In this document: positions 18,601 to 27,232 of the stretch, piece by piece | How positions within the stretch are numbered: the stretch's first letter is position 1 | Layout of the letters: every line of letters starts with the position of its first letter | Origin: Vibrio chagasii | GTDB taxonomy: Bacteria; Pseudomonadota; Gammaproteobacteria; Enterobacterales; Vibrionaceae | Length of the DNA stretch: 64,000 nt | Assembly: GCF_002954585.1 (NCBI RefSeq) | Contig: NZ_MSCI01000002.1 | Span: 1,156,089 to 1,220,088, forward strand | Reading direction: 5' to 3' | The notes under the pieces: model-generated | What the model was told of the DNA's origin: nothing | Database searches by the model: none | What the model saw: the letters and a program-made list of their open reading frames with translations, nothing else | Position numbers and translations under genes: made by a program

Positions 18601-21255
18601 ATGTCTGATGTGAAAATTGAGAAAACCCCGAGCCTTGACCAAAACATAGGCGTTGAAAATAGCCAATACAGAAAGGTTCTACCGGGAACTGGCTTAGAAT
18701 ATTTCGATGCCCGTGAAGCGGTAGACGCGATATCTCCGGGTAGCTATAAAATTTTGCCTTATACGTCGAGAGTATTGGCGGAGCAATTGGTGAGACGCTG
18801 TGATCCAGCGGCTCTTGAAGATAGCTTGAAACAGATCATTGAGCGTAAGAGCGACTTAGACTTTCCTTGGTATCCAGCGCGTGTCGTGTGTCATGACATT
18901 TTGGGTCAAACCGCTTTGGTTGATTTAGCGGGCTTAAGAGATGCGATTGCTGACCAAGGTGGGGACCCAGCCAAAGTAAACCCAGTGGTCGAAACTCAAC
19001 TGATTGTGGATCACTCTCTAGCTGTAGAGCATGCGGGGTTTGATAGCGAAGCGTTTGATAAAAACCGTGCAATTGAAGAGCGTCGCAACGAAGACCGATT
19101 TCATTTCATTGAATGGTGTAAAACGGCGTTTAAAAACGTCAGTGTGATTCCTGCGGGCAATGGAATTATGCACCAGATTAATCTGGAAAAGATGTCTCCG
19201 GTCATTCAATCTAAACAAGGTATCGCGTACCCAGATACCTGTGTTGGCACCGACAGCCATACACCTCATGTTGATGCGCTGGGCGTCATTGCAATTGGTG
19301 TAGGTGGATTGGAAGCTGAGACAGTGATGCTCGGTCGCCCTTCGATGATGCGTTTGCCAGATATTGTGGGCGTTAAACTTACCGGTCAGCGACAAGAAGG
19401 CATTACAGCAACCGATATTGTGCTTGCTATTACTGAGTTTCTTCGCAATGAAAGAGTAGTTTCAAGCTACTTGGAATTCTTCGGTGAAGGCGCGCGTGCA
19501 CTGACTATTGGTGACCGTGCGACTATCTCTAACATGACACCTGAATACGGCGCGACGGCAGGCATGTTCTACATAGATGAGCAGACCATTCAATACCTTA
19601 AGCTGACAGGTCGAGACCCTGAGCAGGTAGAGTTAGTCGAGCTTTACGCTAAGCAAACCGGACTGTGGGCGGATGATCTCGATTCGGCTCAATATGAGCG
19701 TGTACTCGAATTTGATTTATCGAAAGTTGAGCGAAACCTTGCAGGACCTTCGAACCCTCATCGCCGCTTACCAACAAGCGAACTTGCCCACCAAGGTATC
19801 AGTCAAGCCTCTTGGAAAGCGCAACACGCTGAACAATATAGCGAAGAGCAAATGCCAGATGGCGCGGTAATTATCGCCGCGATTACCTCTTGCACCAATA
19901 CCAGTAACCCAAGAAACGTGGTAGCAGCGGGACTAGTGGCGAAAAAAGCCAATCAACTTGGTTTGGTTCGTAAGCCATGGGTGAAAACGTCATTTGCGCC
20001 AGGATCTAAAGTCGCCAAGCTCTATTTAGAGTCAGCAGGTTTGCTTCCAGAACTGGAGCAGTTGGGTTTTGGCATTGTCGGCTATGCGTGTACAACTTGT
20101 AATGGTATGAGCGGGGCATTGGATCCTCAAATTCAACAAGAGATCATTGAGCGCGACCTCTATTCCACTGCGGTGTTATCTGGAAATCGAAACTTTGATG
20201 GTCGAATCCATCCCTATGCTAAACAAGCTTTTCTAGCGTCACCGCCATTGGTGGTTGCTTATGCCTTGGCTGGCACGATTCGTTTTGATATCGAGAAAGA
20301 TAGCCTCGGCACAGATAACAACGGCAACCCTATCTATTTAAGTGACTTGTGGCCAACTGATGCGGAGATCGATACGGTTGTTGGCGAGCATGTAAAACCA
20401 CAACAATTCCAACAAATTTACGTGAAAATGTTCCAGCCAGATGATGAGCAGCTAAGCAGTGAGCCGCTATACGATTGGCGACCTAAGAGCACTTATATTC
20501 GTAGACCGCCTTATTGGGAAGGTGCGCTCGCAGGTGAACGAAGCCTGTCTGGTATGAGACCTCTAGCCATTTTAGGTGACAATATCACCACCGATCATCT
20601 GTCACCATCAAATGCGATTCTTGCATCAAGTGCGGCAGGGGAATATCTCGCCAAAATGGACGTTCCAGAAGAGGACTTTAACTCGTATGCGACTCACCGA
20701 GGTGATCATTTAACTGCACAAAGAGCGACCTTTGCTAACCCGAAACTTTTCAATGAAATGGTCAGAGAGTCAGGGAACGTGGTGCAGGGTTCATTGGCAC
20801 GAGTTGAGCCCGAGGGAGAAGTAACTCGCATGTGGGAAGCGATCGAAACCTACATGAACCGTAAACAGCCTTTGATTGTTGTGGCTGGCGCAGACTATGG
20901 ACAAGGTTCATCACGCGACTGGGCGGCTAAAGGCGTGCGATTAGCGGGTGTTGAAGTGATTGTTGCTGAAGGCTTTGAGCGAATCCACAGAACCAATTTA
21001 GTGGGTATGGGCGTCTTACCTCTGCAATTCAAAGAGGGGACGGACCGCAACACCTTACAACTCGATGGTACTGAACTTTACGATGTGTATGGCGACATCC
21101 AAGCGGGTTCAGATTTGGCGTTGGTCATTACTCGTAAAAGTGGTGAGAAACTTGATGTGCCAGTGACTTGTAGATTGGATACGGCAGATGAAGTGAGTGT
21201 GTATAGCGCTGGTGGCGTATTACAACGCTTTGCCAAAGACTTTCTCGCGCAATAG
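18601..21255 (+). CDS. acnD: Fe/S-dependent 2-methylcitrate dehydratase AcnD
   Basis: Dehydrates 2-methylcitrate to 2-methylaconitate; with PrpF it replaces PrpD. An aconitase-type protein of 884 residues counted from ATG 18601; ATG 18571 is an equally possible start with a GAGAG ahead of it. The cluster ligands are in ITSCTNTSNPRN and CTTCNGM. The swivel domain at the C-terminus carries the substrate-binding GSSRDWAAKG. N-terminal QYRKVLPGTGLEYFD is typical of AcnD and distinguishes it from AcnA. prpF follows after 9 bases, the usual acnD-prpF pairing. Confidence 0.95.
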   Translation: MSDVKIEKTPSLDQNIGVENSQYRKVLPGTGLEYFDAREAVDAISPGSYKILPYTSRVLAEQLVRRCDPAALEDSLKQIIERKSDLDFPWYPARVVCHDILGQTALVDLAGLRDAIADQGGDPAKVNPVVETQLIVDHSLAVEHAGFDSEAFDKNRAIEERRNEDRFHFIEWCKTAFKNVSVIPAGNGIMHQINLEKMSPVIQSKQGIAYPDTCVGTDSHTPHVDALGVIAIGVGGLEAETVMLGRPSMMRLPDIVGVKLTGQRQEGITATDIVLAITEFLRNERVVSSYLEFFGEGARALTIGDRATISNMTPEYGATAGMFYIDEQTIQYLKLTGRDPEQVELVELYAKQTGLWADDLDSAQYERVLEFDLSKVERNLAGPSNPHRRLPTSELAHQGISQASWKAQHAEQYSEEQMPDGAVIIAAITSCTNTSNPRNVVAAGLVAKKANQLGLVRKPWVKTSFAPGSKVAKLYLESAGLLPELEQLGFGIVGYACTTCNGMSGALDPQIQQEIIERDLYSTAVLSGNRNFDGRIHPYAKQAFLASPPLVVAYALAGTIRFDIEKDSLGTDNNGNPIYLSDLWPTDAEIDTVVGEHVKPQQFQQIYVKMFQPDDEQLSSEPLYDWRPKSTYIRRPPYWEGALAGERSLSGMRPLAILGDNITTDHLSPSNAILASSAAGEYLAKMDVPEEDFNSYATHRGDHLTAQRATFANPKLFNEMVRESGNVVQGSLARVEPEGEVTRMWEAIETYMNRKQPLIVVAGADYGQGSSRDWAAKGVRLAGVEVIVAEGFERIHRTNLVGMGVLPLQFKEGTDRNTLQLDGTELYDVYGDIQAGSDLALVITRKSGEKLDVPVTCRLDTADEVSVYSAGGVLQRFAKDFLAQ

Positions 21256-21264
21256 GAGCCTGTG

Positions 21265-22437
21265 ATGAACGTTAAACAGATAAAAGTCCCAGCAACTTAT
21301 ATGCGTGGAGGAACCAGCAAAGGTGTTTTCTTCTGCTTGAATGACTTACCCGAAGCGGCGCAAGTTGCGGGGCCTGCGAGAGACGAGTTTCTTCTGCGTG
21401 TGGTTGGCAGCCCAGATCCTTATGGTAAGCAAACTGATGGTATGGGAGGCGCGACCTCCAGTACCAGTAAAACCGTCATCGTGTCGAAGAGTGGTAAAGT
21501 GGGTCACGATGTTGATTATCTCTTTGGGCAGGTAGCCATTGACAAGCCATTTGTCGATTGGAGCGGGAACTGCGGTAATTTGTCTGCGGCGATTGGTCCA
21601 TTCGCCATTCATACTGGATTAGTTGATTCAAGCCGTATTCCTGAAAACGGTGTGGTCGAAGTGCGAGTATGGCAAGTGAACATAGAGAAGACCATTATTG
21701 TTCATGTGCCCATCGTGGATCGTGAAGTCCAAGAGTTGGGAGATTTTGAGCTCGATGGTGTCACTTTCCCAGCCGCTGAAATTCAGATCGATTTTCTGGA
21801 CCCGGCAGATGGGAGTGGATCGATGTTCCCTACTGGAAATGTGGTCGATTTCTTAGATGTTCCAGAGCTAGGTTGCATCAAAGCGACTTATATTAATGCG
21901 GGAATACCGACCATTTTTATTGATGCAGAATCGGTGGGATATAAAGGCACAGAGCTTCAATCAGATATCAACAGTGATCCAAAAGCCCTAGAAATGTTTG
22001 AGTCTATCCGAGCGCATGGCGCAGTCGCAATGGGACTTATTGATTCGTTAGAACAAGCGGAGTCACGCCAGCACACCCCTAAGCTGGCCTTTGTAGCCAA
22101 GCCTCAAGCGTATCAAGCTTCAAGTGGAAAGGCAGTTGCCGTCGCTGATACCGATCTTTTGGTCCGCGCTTTGTCTATGGGGCAATTGCATCATGCCATG
22201 ATGGGCACAGCTGCGGTTGCGATTGCTTCAGCGGCGAGTGTTCCGGGCACGCTAGTGAATTTAGCGGCGGGAGGAGGCTCTCGTGACTTTGTGACTTTTG
22301 GTCATCCATCAGGAACGTTAAAAGTGGGTGCTAAAGCGATGCAGACCGAAGATGGATGGAAGATAGAGAGGGCGATCATGAGTCGTAGTGCCCGAGTGAT
22401 CATGGAAGGTGCCATTCGCGTGCCTTTTTCTAAATAA
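21265..22437 (+). CDS. prpF: 2-Methylaconitate cis-trans isomerase
   Basis: Isomerises the trans-2-methylaconitate made by AcnD so that it can be hydrated to 2-methylisocitrate. A 390-residue protein of the diaminopimelate-epimerase fold; the N-terminal PATYMRGGTSKGVFF and the GNCGNLSAA active-site motif are characteristic, and the second half-domain carries MMGTAAVAIASA. ATG 21265 has AGGAG six bases ahead and is preferred over GTG 21262. It closes the operon; no prpE (propionyl-CoA synthetase) follows, unlike many proteobacterial clusters. Confidence 0.95.
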   Translation: MNVKQIKVPATYMRGGTSKGVFFCLNDLPEAAQVAGPARDEFLLRVVGSPDPYGKQTDGMGGATSSTSKTVIVSKSGKVGHDVDYLFGQVAIDKPFVDWSGNCGNLSAAIGPFAIHTGLVDSSRIPENGVVEVRVWQVNIEKTIIVHVPIVDREVQELGDFELDGVTFPAAEIQIDFLDPADGSGSMFPTGNVVDFLDVPELGCIKATYINAGIPTIFIDAESVGYKGTELQSDINSDPKALEMFESIRAHGAVAMGLIDSLEQAESRQHTPKLAFVAKPQAYQASSGKAVAVADTDLLVRALSMGQLHHAMMGTAAVAIASAASVPGTLVNLAAGGGSRDFVTFGHPSGTLKVGAKAMQTEDGWKIERAIMSRSARVIMEGAIRVPFSK

Positions 22438-22762
22438 AGCGATTCTGCGGCTGTCTCAAGAATCAAGAGATGATGTACCCCCAGTAATAAATCTTTTGAC
22501 TTTTTTGGGGATTAGCGTTGTGCGTGTGCAATGGTCTAAGGTTGGTGGAATTGACATTGCTCAGGGGTGTAGGAAGGGGGAAGTACAACCTTCCTGCGCC
22601 AATATGTTTACAACACCCTGAATTAACCACCATAATGTGGTCATTTTCGTATCCAAAACATCCGCTCTAGACTACGAATTATTTCAATCACTTGTGTAGA
22701 TATCAATGGCAAGTAAACTAGACTCAATTTAGATATTAACTCGTTTGAGAACCATACTCGTC
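22438..22762. other. Intergenic region with nested inverted repeats; no gene
   Basis: No coding region is supported. A nested hairpin spans 22562-22620: outer arms CAGGGGTGT and ACACCCTG, inner arms AGGAAGG (22571-22577) and CCTTCCT (22589-22595). A second small hairpin follows (ACCAC...GTGGT, about 22626-22641) with TTTT nearby and may terminate the prp operon. I see no trace of prpE. Confidence 0.55.
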
Positions 22763-23242
22763 ATGAATGTCACCCTAAGGGCCGCAACACACACCGATCT
22801 AGATCAATTGAATGAGTTGATGTTTGATCTTCACCACCACCATCATATCGCCTGCCCTGAGCACTTTAAAACAGCAGAAGAGATCGAGCAGGAAAAGAGT
22901 ATTGCAAGGTACTTAGATGATCCAGAGTGCTTAGTGTATGTGGCGCTCAAAGGCCAGTTGATTGTCGGATTTATTTCAGGACACTTTTGTGAGCTTATCT
23001 CTACAGTGAGCAAGCCGGTTCAAATGGGTAGTGTTGATGAGCTTTTTGTTCTTCCTGAATACCGTAAAGCAGACGTGGCGCAGATGTTGTTTCAACGTAT
23101 TGAATCAACTTTTGATGACTATGGTGTAACGCAAGTGTTCGTCGAGGTTTGGGATTTTAATTCGCCTGCCAAGGACTTCTATCAAAAAATGGGGTTCACA
23201 CCTCACATTCAATGGATGAGAAAGGCTTTGCACAAAACATAG
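22763..23242 (+). CDS. GNAT-family N-acetyltransferase
   Basis: A 159-residue acetyl-CoA-dependent acyltransferase of unknown substrate. The start TLRAATHTDLDQLNEL and the acetyl-CoA-binding core VDELFVLPEYRKADVAQMLF (motif A, near residue 90-110) are typical, followed by VFVEVWDFNSPAKDFYQKMGF, which is motif B. An unusual run of five histidines lies near residue 25-29 (DLHHHHHIACP). ATG 22763 is chosen over an upstream TTG because the family normally starts right before the first strand. It stands alone between the prp operon and the NUDIX gene. Confidence 0.88.
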   Translation: MNVTLRAATHTDLDQLNELMFDLHHHHHIACPEHFKTAEEIEQEKSIARYLDDPECLVYVALKGQLIVGFISGHFCELISTVSKPVQMGSVDELFVLPEYRKADVAQMLFQRIESTFDDYGVTQVFVEVWDFNSPAKDFYQKMGFTPHIQWMRKALHKT

Positions 23243-23325
23243 ACAGCGATTTGGCGTGTGTTTCATTACAATAGTTCAACTGCGATAGCAGTCTCAATTT
23301 CTTCCATTATTTGTAGGTAAATTCG

Positions 23326-24738
23326 TTGGTTATTCGATATCTATTGGTTCTTATTCTTTCTCTGTTGAGTACTACTTCCGTTTGGGCGAACAAAATCTTG
23401 CCCGATCATATTGCGGGCGCATTGTGTGTAGTACGCGCTGATAACCAAATTGTGTTGGTTGATGAGTTGATCACTGGGCAATTGTCTTTACCGGGAGGCA
23501 CTGTTGTTTCTGGTGAAGATCCCGCTATTGCAGCGCAACGTGAAACTTGGGAAGAAGCAGGGCTATCTGTAACGGTTGGTGATGTACTCGGTTACACCGA
23601 CAGTGCCGTTATTTATGATTGCATCTCTGATTCAGAAGTCATCAGCTATCAAGCTCGAAATGAGTTGGGTGGCTTTGAGCTTCCTATTTGGTTCGCTCCT
23701 CATTATGGAGTGGAAGTGAGTAGGGCGATGTTACTTCCTCCGACAGCATTGCCAGCAAATCAATACCGCTACCCTGAACAGTGGTCTGAGATTAATGATC
23801 TGTTTCTTTCGGCGACAAACCAACCTGTGACTTATGTAACGGAGCTGGTGGGTGCAGCACCAAAAGTTCATCAAGTTGAACTAGGTTGGATTGTTTCGCT
23901 GCAAAACATGTTCGATAACCTACCTAGTATTTTTTCTAATACGGTTTTATTGACCGATCTACTCGCAAAACCATGGGCTTTCATTGTGATCTTGCCATTA
24001 ATCGCTTGGCATTTTGGTCGCAATTTTGCGTTGAAGTTCGGTTTCACTTTGATATCGGTGACACTGCTGACTTTGATAGCGCAACAAGGGTTTGGTTTCC
24101 CACGCCCACACGCTTATCTTCCAACATTAAAGTTAGTTATGAGCAGTGGTTACAGTTTTCCAAGTTTGTTGGCAGCGCTATGGGTGAGTTTGACTTTGTT
24201 GGTGTTGTGGAAGTTGAAACGTCTCTTCGAACATAAATCGATACTGATAGTACTTGCTGGGCTACTTTGGATTATGCTTTTCAAAGCTTACACAGGTAGT
24301 GCGTTTTTCAGCGATGTTTTGATGGGTGGTTTGTTAGGCGCCTTAACGACTTGGCATATAGTAAGACTAGATAGTAAACCCGATGTTGATATTAGTATGC
24401 TATTGAGTTCCAAAGGCGTGTGGTGGGGCCTATGCCTGCTATCAATCGTACTTACGGTTATCTGGCCATTGCCAACGTTCTCATTCTGGGTCGCTATTTT
24501 AATGACCATCGCTTGCTTGGTAACGTTAACGGATTCTAAACCTTTAACCGGTCAGTTCTCATTTAAGATCGTGCTTGGTGTTATGGTGATGTTGTTAGCG
24601 GGAAATCTGTTGATTAGCTGGGCTGGGAGCTTTGTTTCATTTAGTGGTATCGCTTCATTTGTCGTCGATACGCTTCGTTTCCCTATCTTGATTTTGTTTG
24701 GTGTAGTGGCATTTCGTTTGCCTTGGGCAAGAAAATAG
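23326..24738 (+). CDS. NUDIX hydrolase fused to a PAP2-like membrane domain
   Basis: A 470-residue exported/membrane protein. A signal peptide or anchor (1-21) is followed by a NUDIX domain; the full box GX5EX7REUXEEXGU lies at residues 58-80, so pyrophosphohydrolase activity is likely, here outside the cytoplasm. Residues about 210-470 form a six-helix PAP2-like domain, but its motifs are eroded: PSGH reads PSLL (279-282), the third-motif His is Ala326 and the Arg is Lys320. The PAP2 half is therefore probably inactive. The start is TTG with AGGT upstream; no ATG fits. The fusion type is known in vibrios, the loss of PAP2 residues is what I see here. Confidence 0.85.
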   Translation: MVIRYLLVLILSLLSTTSVWANKILPDHIAGALCVVRADNQIVLVDELITGQLSLPGGTVVSGEDPAIAAQRETWEEAGLSVTVGDVLGYTDSAVIYDCISDSEVISYQARNELGGFELPIWFAPHYGVEVSRAMLLPPTALPANQYRYPEQWSEINDLFLSATNQPVTYVTELVGAAPKVHQVELGWIVSLQNMFDNLPSIFSNTVLLTDLLAKPWAFIVILPLIAWHFGRNFALKFGFTLISVTLLTLIAQQGFGFPRPHAYLPTLKLVMSSGYSFPSLLAALWVSLTLLVLWKLKRLFEHKSILIVLAGLLWIMLFKAYTGSAFFSDVLMGGLLGALTTWHIVRLDSKPDVDISMLLSSKGVWWGLCLLSIVLTVIWPLPTFSFWVAILMTIACLVTLTDSKPLTGQFSFKIVLGVMVMLLAGNLLISWAGSFVSFSGIASFVVDTLRFPILILFGVVAFRLPWARK

Positions 24739-24754
24739 CAATGAACTGTTAAAT

Positions 24755-24786
24755 AAAAAAGGCTGTGCAGTGCACAGCCTTTTTAG
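24755..24786. terminator. Bidirectional terminator
   Basis: GGCTGTGCA and TGCACAGCC form an almost uninterrupted palindrome flanked by A6 and T5, between the convergent NUDIX-PAP2 and HAD phosphatase genes. Confidence 0.93.
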
Positions 24787-24810
24787 TATCTATGATATGG
24801 CATCTAATCG

Positions 24811-25620
24811 TTAAGAGTTGAAGATGAACTTTTCGATCGCGACCGCTACACCATGTTTGTCGTTGCTTGCGGTGATATGATCAGCGATTTTCTTGGTTTC
24901 TTCCATCGCGTTGTCCATTGCAATGCCAAGGCCCGCGTATTCCAGCATATGGTGGTCATTTTCAGCATCGCCCATACAGATCACTTCTTCGGCTGTAATG
25001 CCTAAGTGTTTGGCAATGGCTTCAATACCGACACCTTTGTTTGAGTTCGGATTTAGGAACTCTAAGAAGAAAGGTGCACTCTGCACAATCGTAAACTGAT
25101 TCTTAAGCTCTTGTGGCAATTTGCTGATGATATCTGTCAGTTTCGTCGGCTCAGCAACAATCATGGTTTTAATGATTTCGTGGTCGTCTTCCAACTGAGA
25201 AAAATCGAACTCGGTAATCTCTAAGCCGTTAATACGTGCTTCAATGCCGGTGTATTCGTTGTTCTCAGGTGTAATTAAGCCATGAACTTTACTGAATGCA
25301 TGGACATAGCCACCAAGCTGCTCGGCAAGTGCTGCGATTTCTTTTGCCGCTTTACCATTACTGATCTCGCTATGAATGATCTCTTTTGTTGATACATTCT
25401 GAACCATAGAGCCATTGTAGAAGAGTACAAAGTCATCCTCGCCGTTAATTGAAAGCTCATCGAGTTTACTCTGCATACCTTCTAAAGGGCGGCCAGAAGC
25501 TAGAACGACCTTCACACCGGCAGCACGAGCCTTGGCTATTGCGTCTTTGTTCTCTTGAGAAATTACTTTATCACTGTTGAGCAGCGTACCGTCCATATCA
25601 AGAGCGATCAGTTTGTACAT
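24811..25620 (-). CDS. Cof-type HAD-IIB phosphatase, YidA-like
   Basis: A 269-residue cytoplasmic phosphatase, probably acting on sugar phosphates as E. coli YidA does. HAD motif I is DMDGTLL with Asp8 and Asp10; motif II is the ASGRP near residue 43; motif III/IV is NKGVGIEAI and GDAENDHHML, typical of the C2B cap (Cof) subfamily. The start at 25620 has AGGAT ahead of it; longer frames reaching 25923 run over the divergent queE gene and are not real. Monocistronic, ending at the shared terminator. Confidence 0.93.
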   Translation of the reverse strand: MYKLIALDMDGTLLNSDKVISQENKDAIAKARAAGVKVVLASGRPLEGMQSKLDELSINGEDDFVLFYNGSMVQNVSTKEIIHSEISNGKAAKEIAALAEQLGGYVHAFSKVHGLITPENNEYTGIEARINGLEITEFDFSQLEDDHEIIKTMIVAEPTKLTDIISKLPQELKNQFTIVQSAPFFLEFLNPNSNKGVGIEAIAKHLGITAEEVICMGDAENDHHMLEYAGLGIAMDNAMEETKKIADHITASNDKHGVAVAIEKFIFNS

Positions 25621-25804
25621 GTTGATCCTTACTAAAAATAAAAAGCTAACGAAATCTAATGGGCGAAAGGATAAGGGAACTTGAAACGCTAGGCTAGGGC
25701 TTTGATCAAGTGATTTATCAGTACTCATTTGTTTGACCAAAAGAGGCAAGTGCTTTAAGGTCTGCGGTTGATTAATTTCATCAAATGATTGAGCTGAGGG
25801 AAAG

Positions 25805-26473
25805 TTGTACAAGATTAACGAAATGTTTGAAACCATCCAGGGTGAGGGCGTGTTTACCGGCGTTCCTGCTGTTTTTGTTCGTTTGCAAATTTGCCCTGTA
25901 GGCTGTTCTTGGTGTGATACCAAACAGACATGGGAAGCTTTTCCAGAAGACGAGACGAGCCTTGGTGATATTATGGTTAAGACAGAAGATTCACCGACTT
26001 GGTCTTCTATTGATGCTCAAGGAATCGTGAATGAATACATTAAGCAAGGTTACACCGCTAAACACATTGTGATTACGGGTGGTGAGCCATGCATTTATGA
26101 TCTTGTCCCTCTTACTGAAGCATTTGAGAAACACGGCTGTCGCTGCCAAATTGAGACTAGCGGTACATCAGAAGTAAAAGCAACACCAGACACTTGGGTT
26201 ACGGTGTCACCTAAGGTGGCAATGAAAGCGAAACTGGAAATCTTAGACAGTGCTTTGCAGCGTGCTAACGAAATTAAGCACCCAGTAGGAACAGGTAAGG
26301 ACATCGAGCAACTTGATGGTTTACTGGAACGAGCAGAAGTATCTAACGAGACTGTGATTGCTCTACAACCAATTAGCCAAAAAGATCGTGCGACGAAGCT
26401 TTGTATTGATACCTGCATTGAGCGCAATTGGCGCTTATCAATTCAAACTCATAAGTACTTGAGCATCGCATAG
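25805..26473 (+). CDS. queE: 7-Carboxy-7-deazaguanine synthase
   Basis: Radical SAM enzyme that makes 7-carboxy-7-deazaguanine from 6-carboxytetrahydropterin in the queuosine pathway. 222 residues, E. coli-type. Cys30, Cys34 and Cys37 (CPVGCSWC) hold the 4Fe-4S cluster; the family N-terminus YKINEMFETIQGEG is complete and GGEPCIYDL follows near residue 96. The start is TTG with GGGAAAG a few bases upstream, because no ATG gives the conserved N-terminus. queC follows after about 60 bases, so both late-precursor steps sit together. A divergent HAD gene lies upstream. Confidence 0.96.
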   Translation: MYKINEMFETIQGEGVFTGVPAVFVRLQICPVGCSWCDTKQTWEAFPEDETSLGDIMVKTEDSPTWSSIDAQGIVNEYIKQGYTAKHIVITGGEPCIYDLVPLTEAFEKHGCRCQIETSGTSEVKATPDTWVTVSPKVAMKAKLEILDSALQRANEIKHPVGTGKDIEQLDGLLERAEVSNETVIALQPISQKDRATKLCIDTCIERNWRLSIQTHKYLSIA

Positions 26474-26536
26474 TTCGTGACTTTGTAGAGTGCTTACCCG
26501 TTGTAGAAAGCTCGTCAGTTTTAAGTAGGAATGGAA

Positions 26537-27232
26537 ATGAAAAAAACAGTTGTAGTATTTAGTGGTGGTCAAGACTCAACCACGTGTCTAGTTCAAGCAC
26601 TAAAAGAGTATGATGAAGTTCATGCGATTACGTTTGACTATGGTCAGCGTCATAAACTCGAGATTGAAGTCGCTGAATCATTGGCTAAAGAGTTAGGCGT
26701 GAAGGCGCACAAAGTGATGGATGTGACTCTATTAAACGAGCTAGCTATCAGCTCTTTAACTCGTGACGATATTCCTGTTTCTCATGAACTGCAAGAGAAC
26801 GGTTTACCGAATTCGTTTGTCCCTGGTCGTAACATTCTGTTCTTAACGCTTGCTGGTATTTACGCATATCAAATTGGCGCAGAAACGGTGATTACTGGTG
26901 TATGTGAAACAGATTTCTCTGGTTACCCTGATTGTCGTAATGACTTTGTAAAAGCGATGAACTCTGCGTTAGTACAAGGTATGGACAAGCAGCTGGATAT
27001 TAAAACGCCATTAATGTGGCTAAACAAGGCTGAAACTTGGGCCTTAGCCGATCAATACTCAGCACTTGAGCTTGTGCGTAATAAAACCCTGACTTGTTAC
27101 AACGGTATCATAGGCGATGGCTGTGGCGATTGCCCGGCATGTGAGCTGAGAAAAGTTGGTCTCAATGACTACCTAGGTGATCGCGAATCTATTATGGCTG
27201 AATTGGTTCGAAAGCAGGCTGAGAATAAATAA
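26537..27232 (+). CDS. queC: 7-Cyano-7-deazaguanine (preQ0) synthase
   Basis: Converts 7-carboxy-7-deazaguanine to preQ0 with ATP and ammonia, next in the pathway after QueE. 231 residues. The PP-loop SGGQDSTTC is at residues 9-17; the zinc site near the end has four cysteines (CYNG...CGDCPAC). ATG 26537 is chosen because the AGGA lies six bases before it; ATG 26531 abuts the AGGA. The last 41 bases overlap the end of the convergent diguanylate cyclase gene. Confidence 0.96.
   Translation: MKKTVVVFSGGQDSTTCLVQALKEYDEVHAITFDYGQRHKLEIEVAESLAKELGVKAHKVMDVTLLNELAISSLTRDDIPVSHELQENGLPNSFVPGRNILFLTLAGIYAYQIGAETVITGVCETDFSGYPDCRNDFVKAMNSALVQGMDKQLDIKTPLMWLNKAETWALADQYSALELVRNKTLTCYNGIIGDGCGDCPACELRKVGLNDYLGDRESIMAELVRKQAENK

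Noticed and set aside
22438..22762. Remnant of prpE
   Set aside because: The gap is about 300 bases and none of its six frames reads like an acyl-CoA synthetase.
25621..25923. N-terminal extension of the HAD phosphatase
   Set aside because: It overlaps the conserved start of the divergent queE and lies before the clear HAD start with its AGGAT site.
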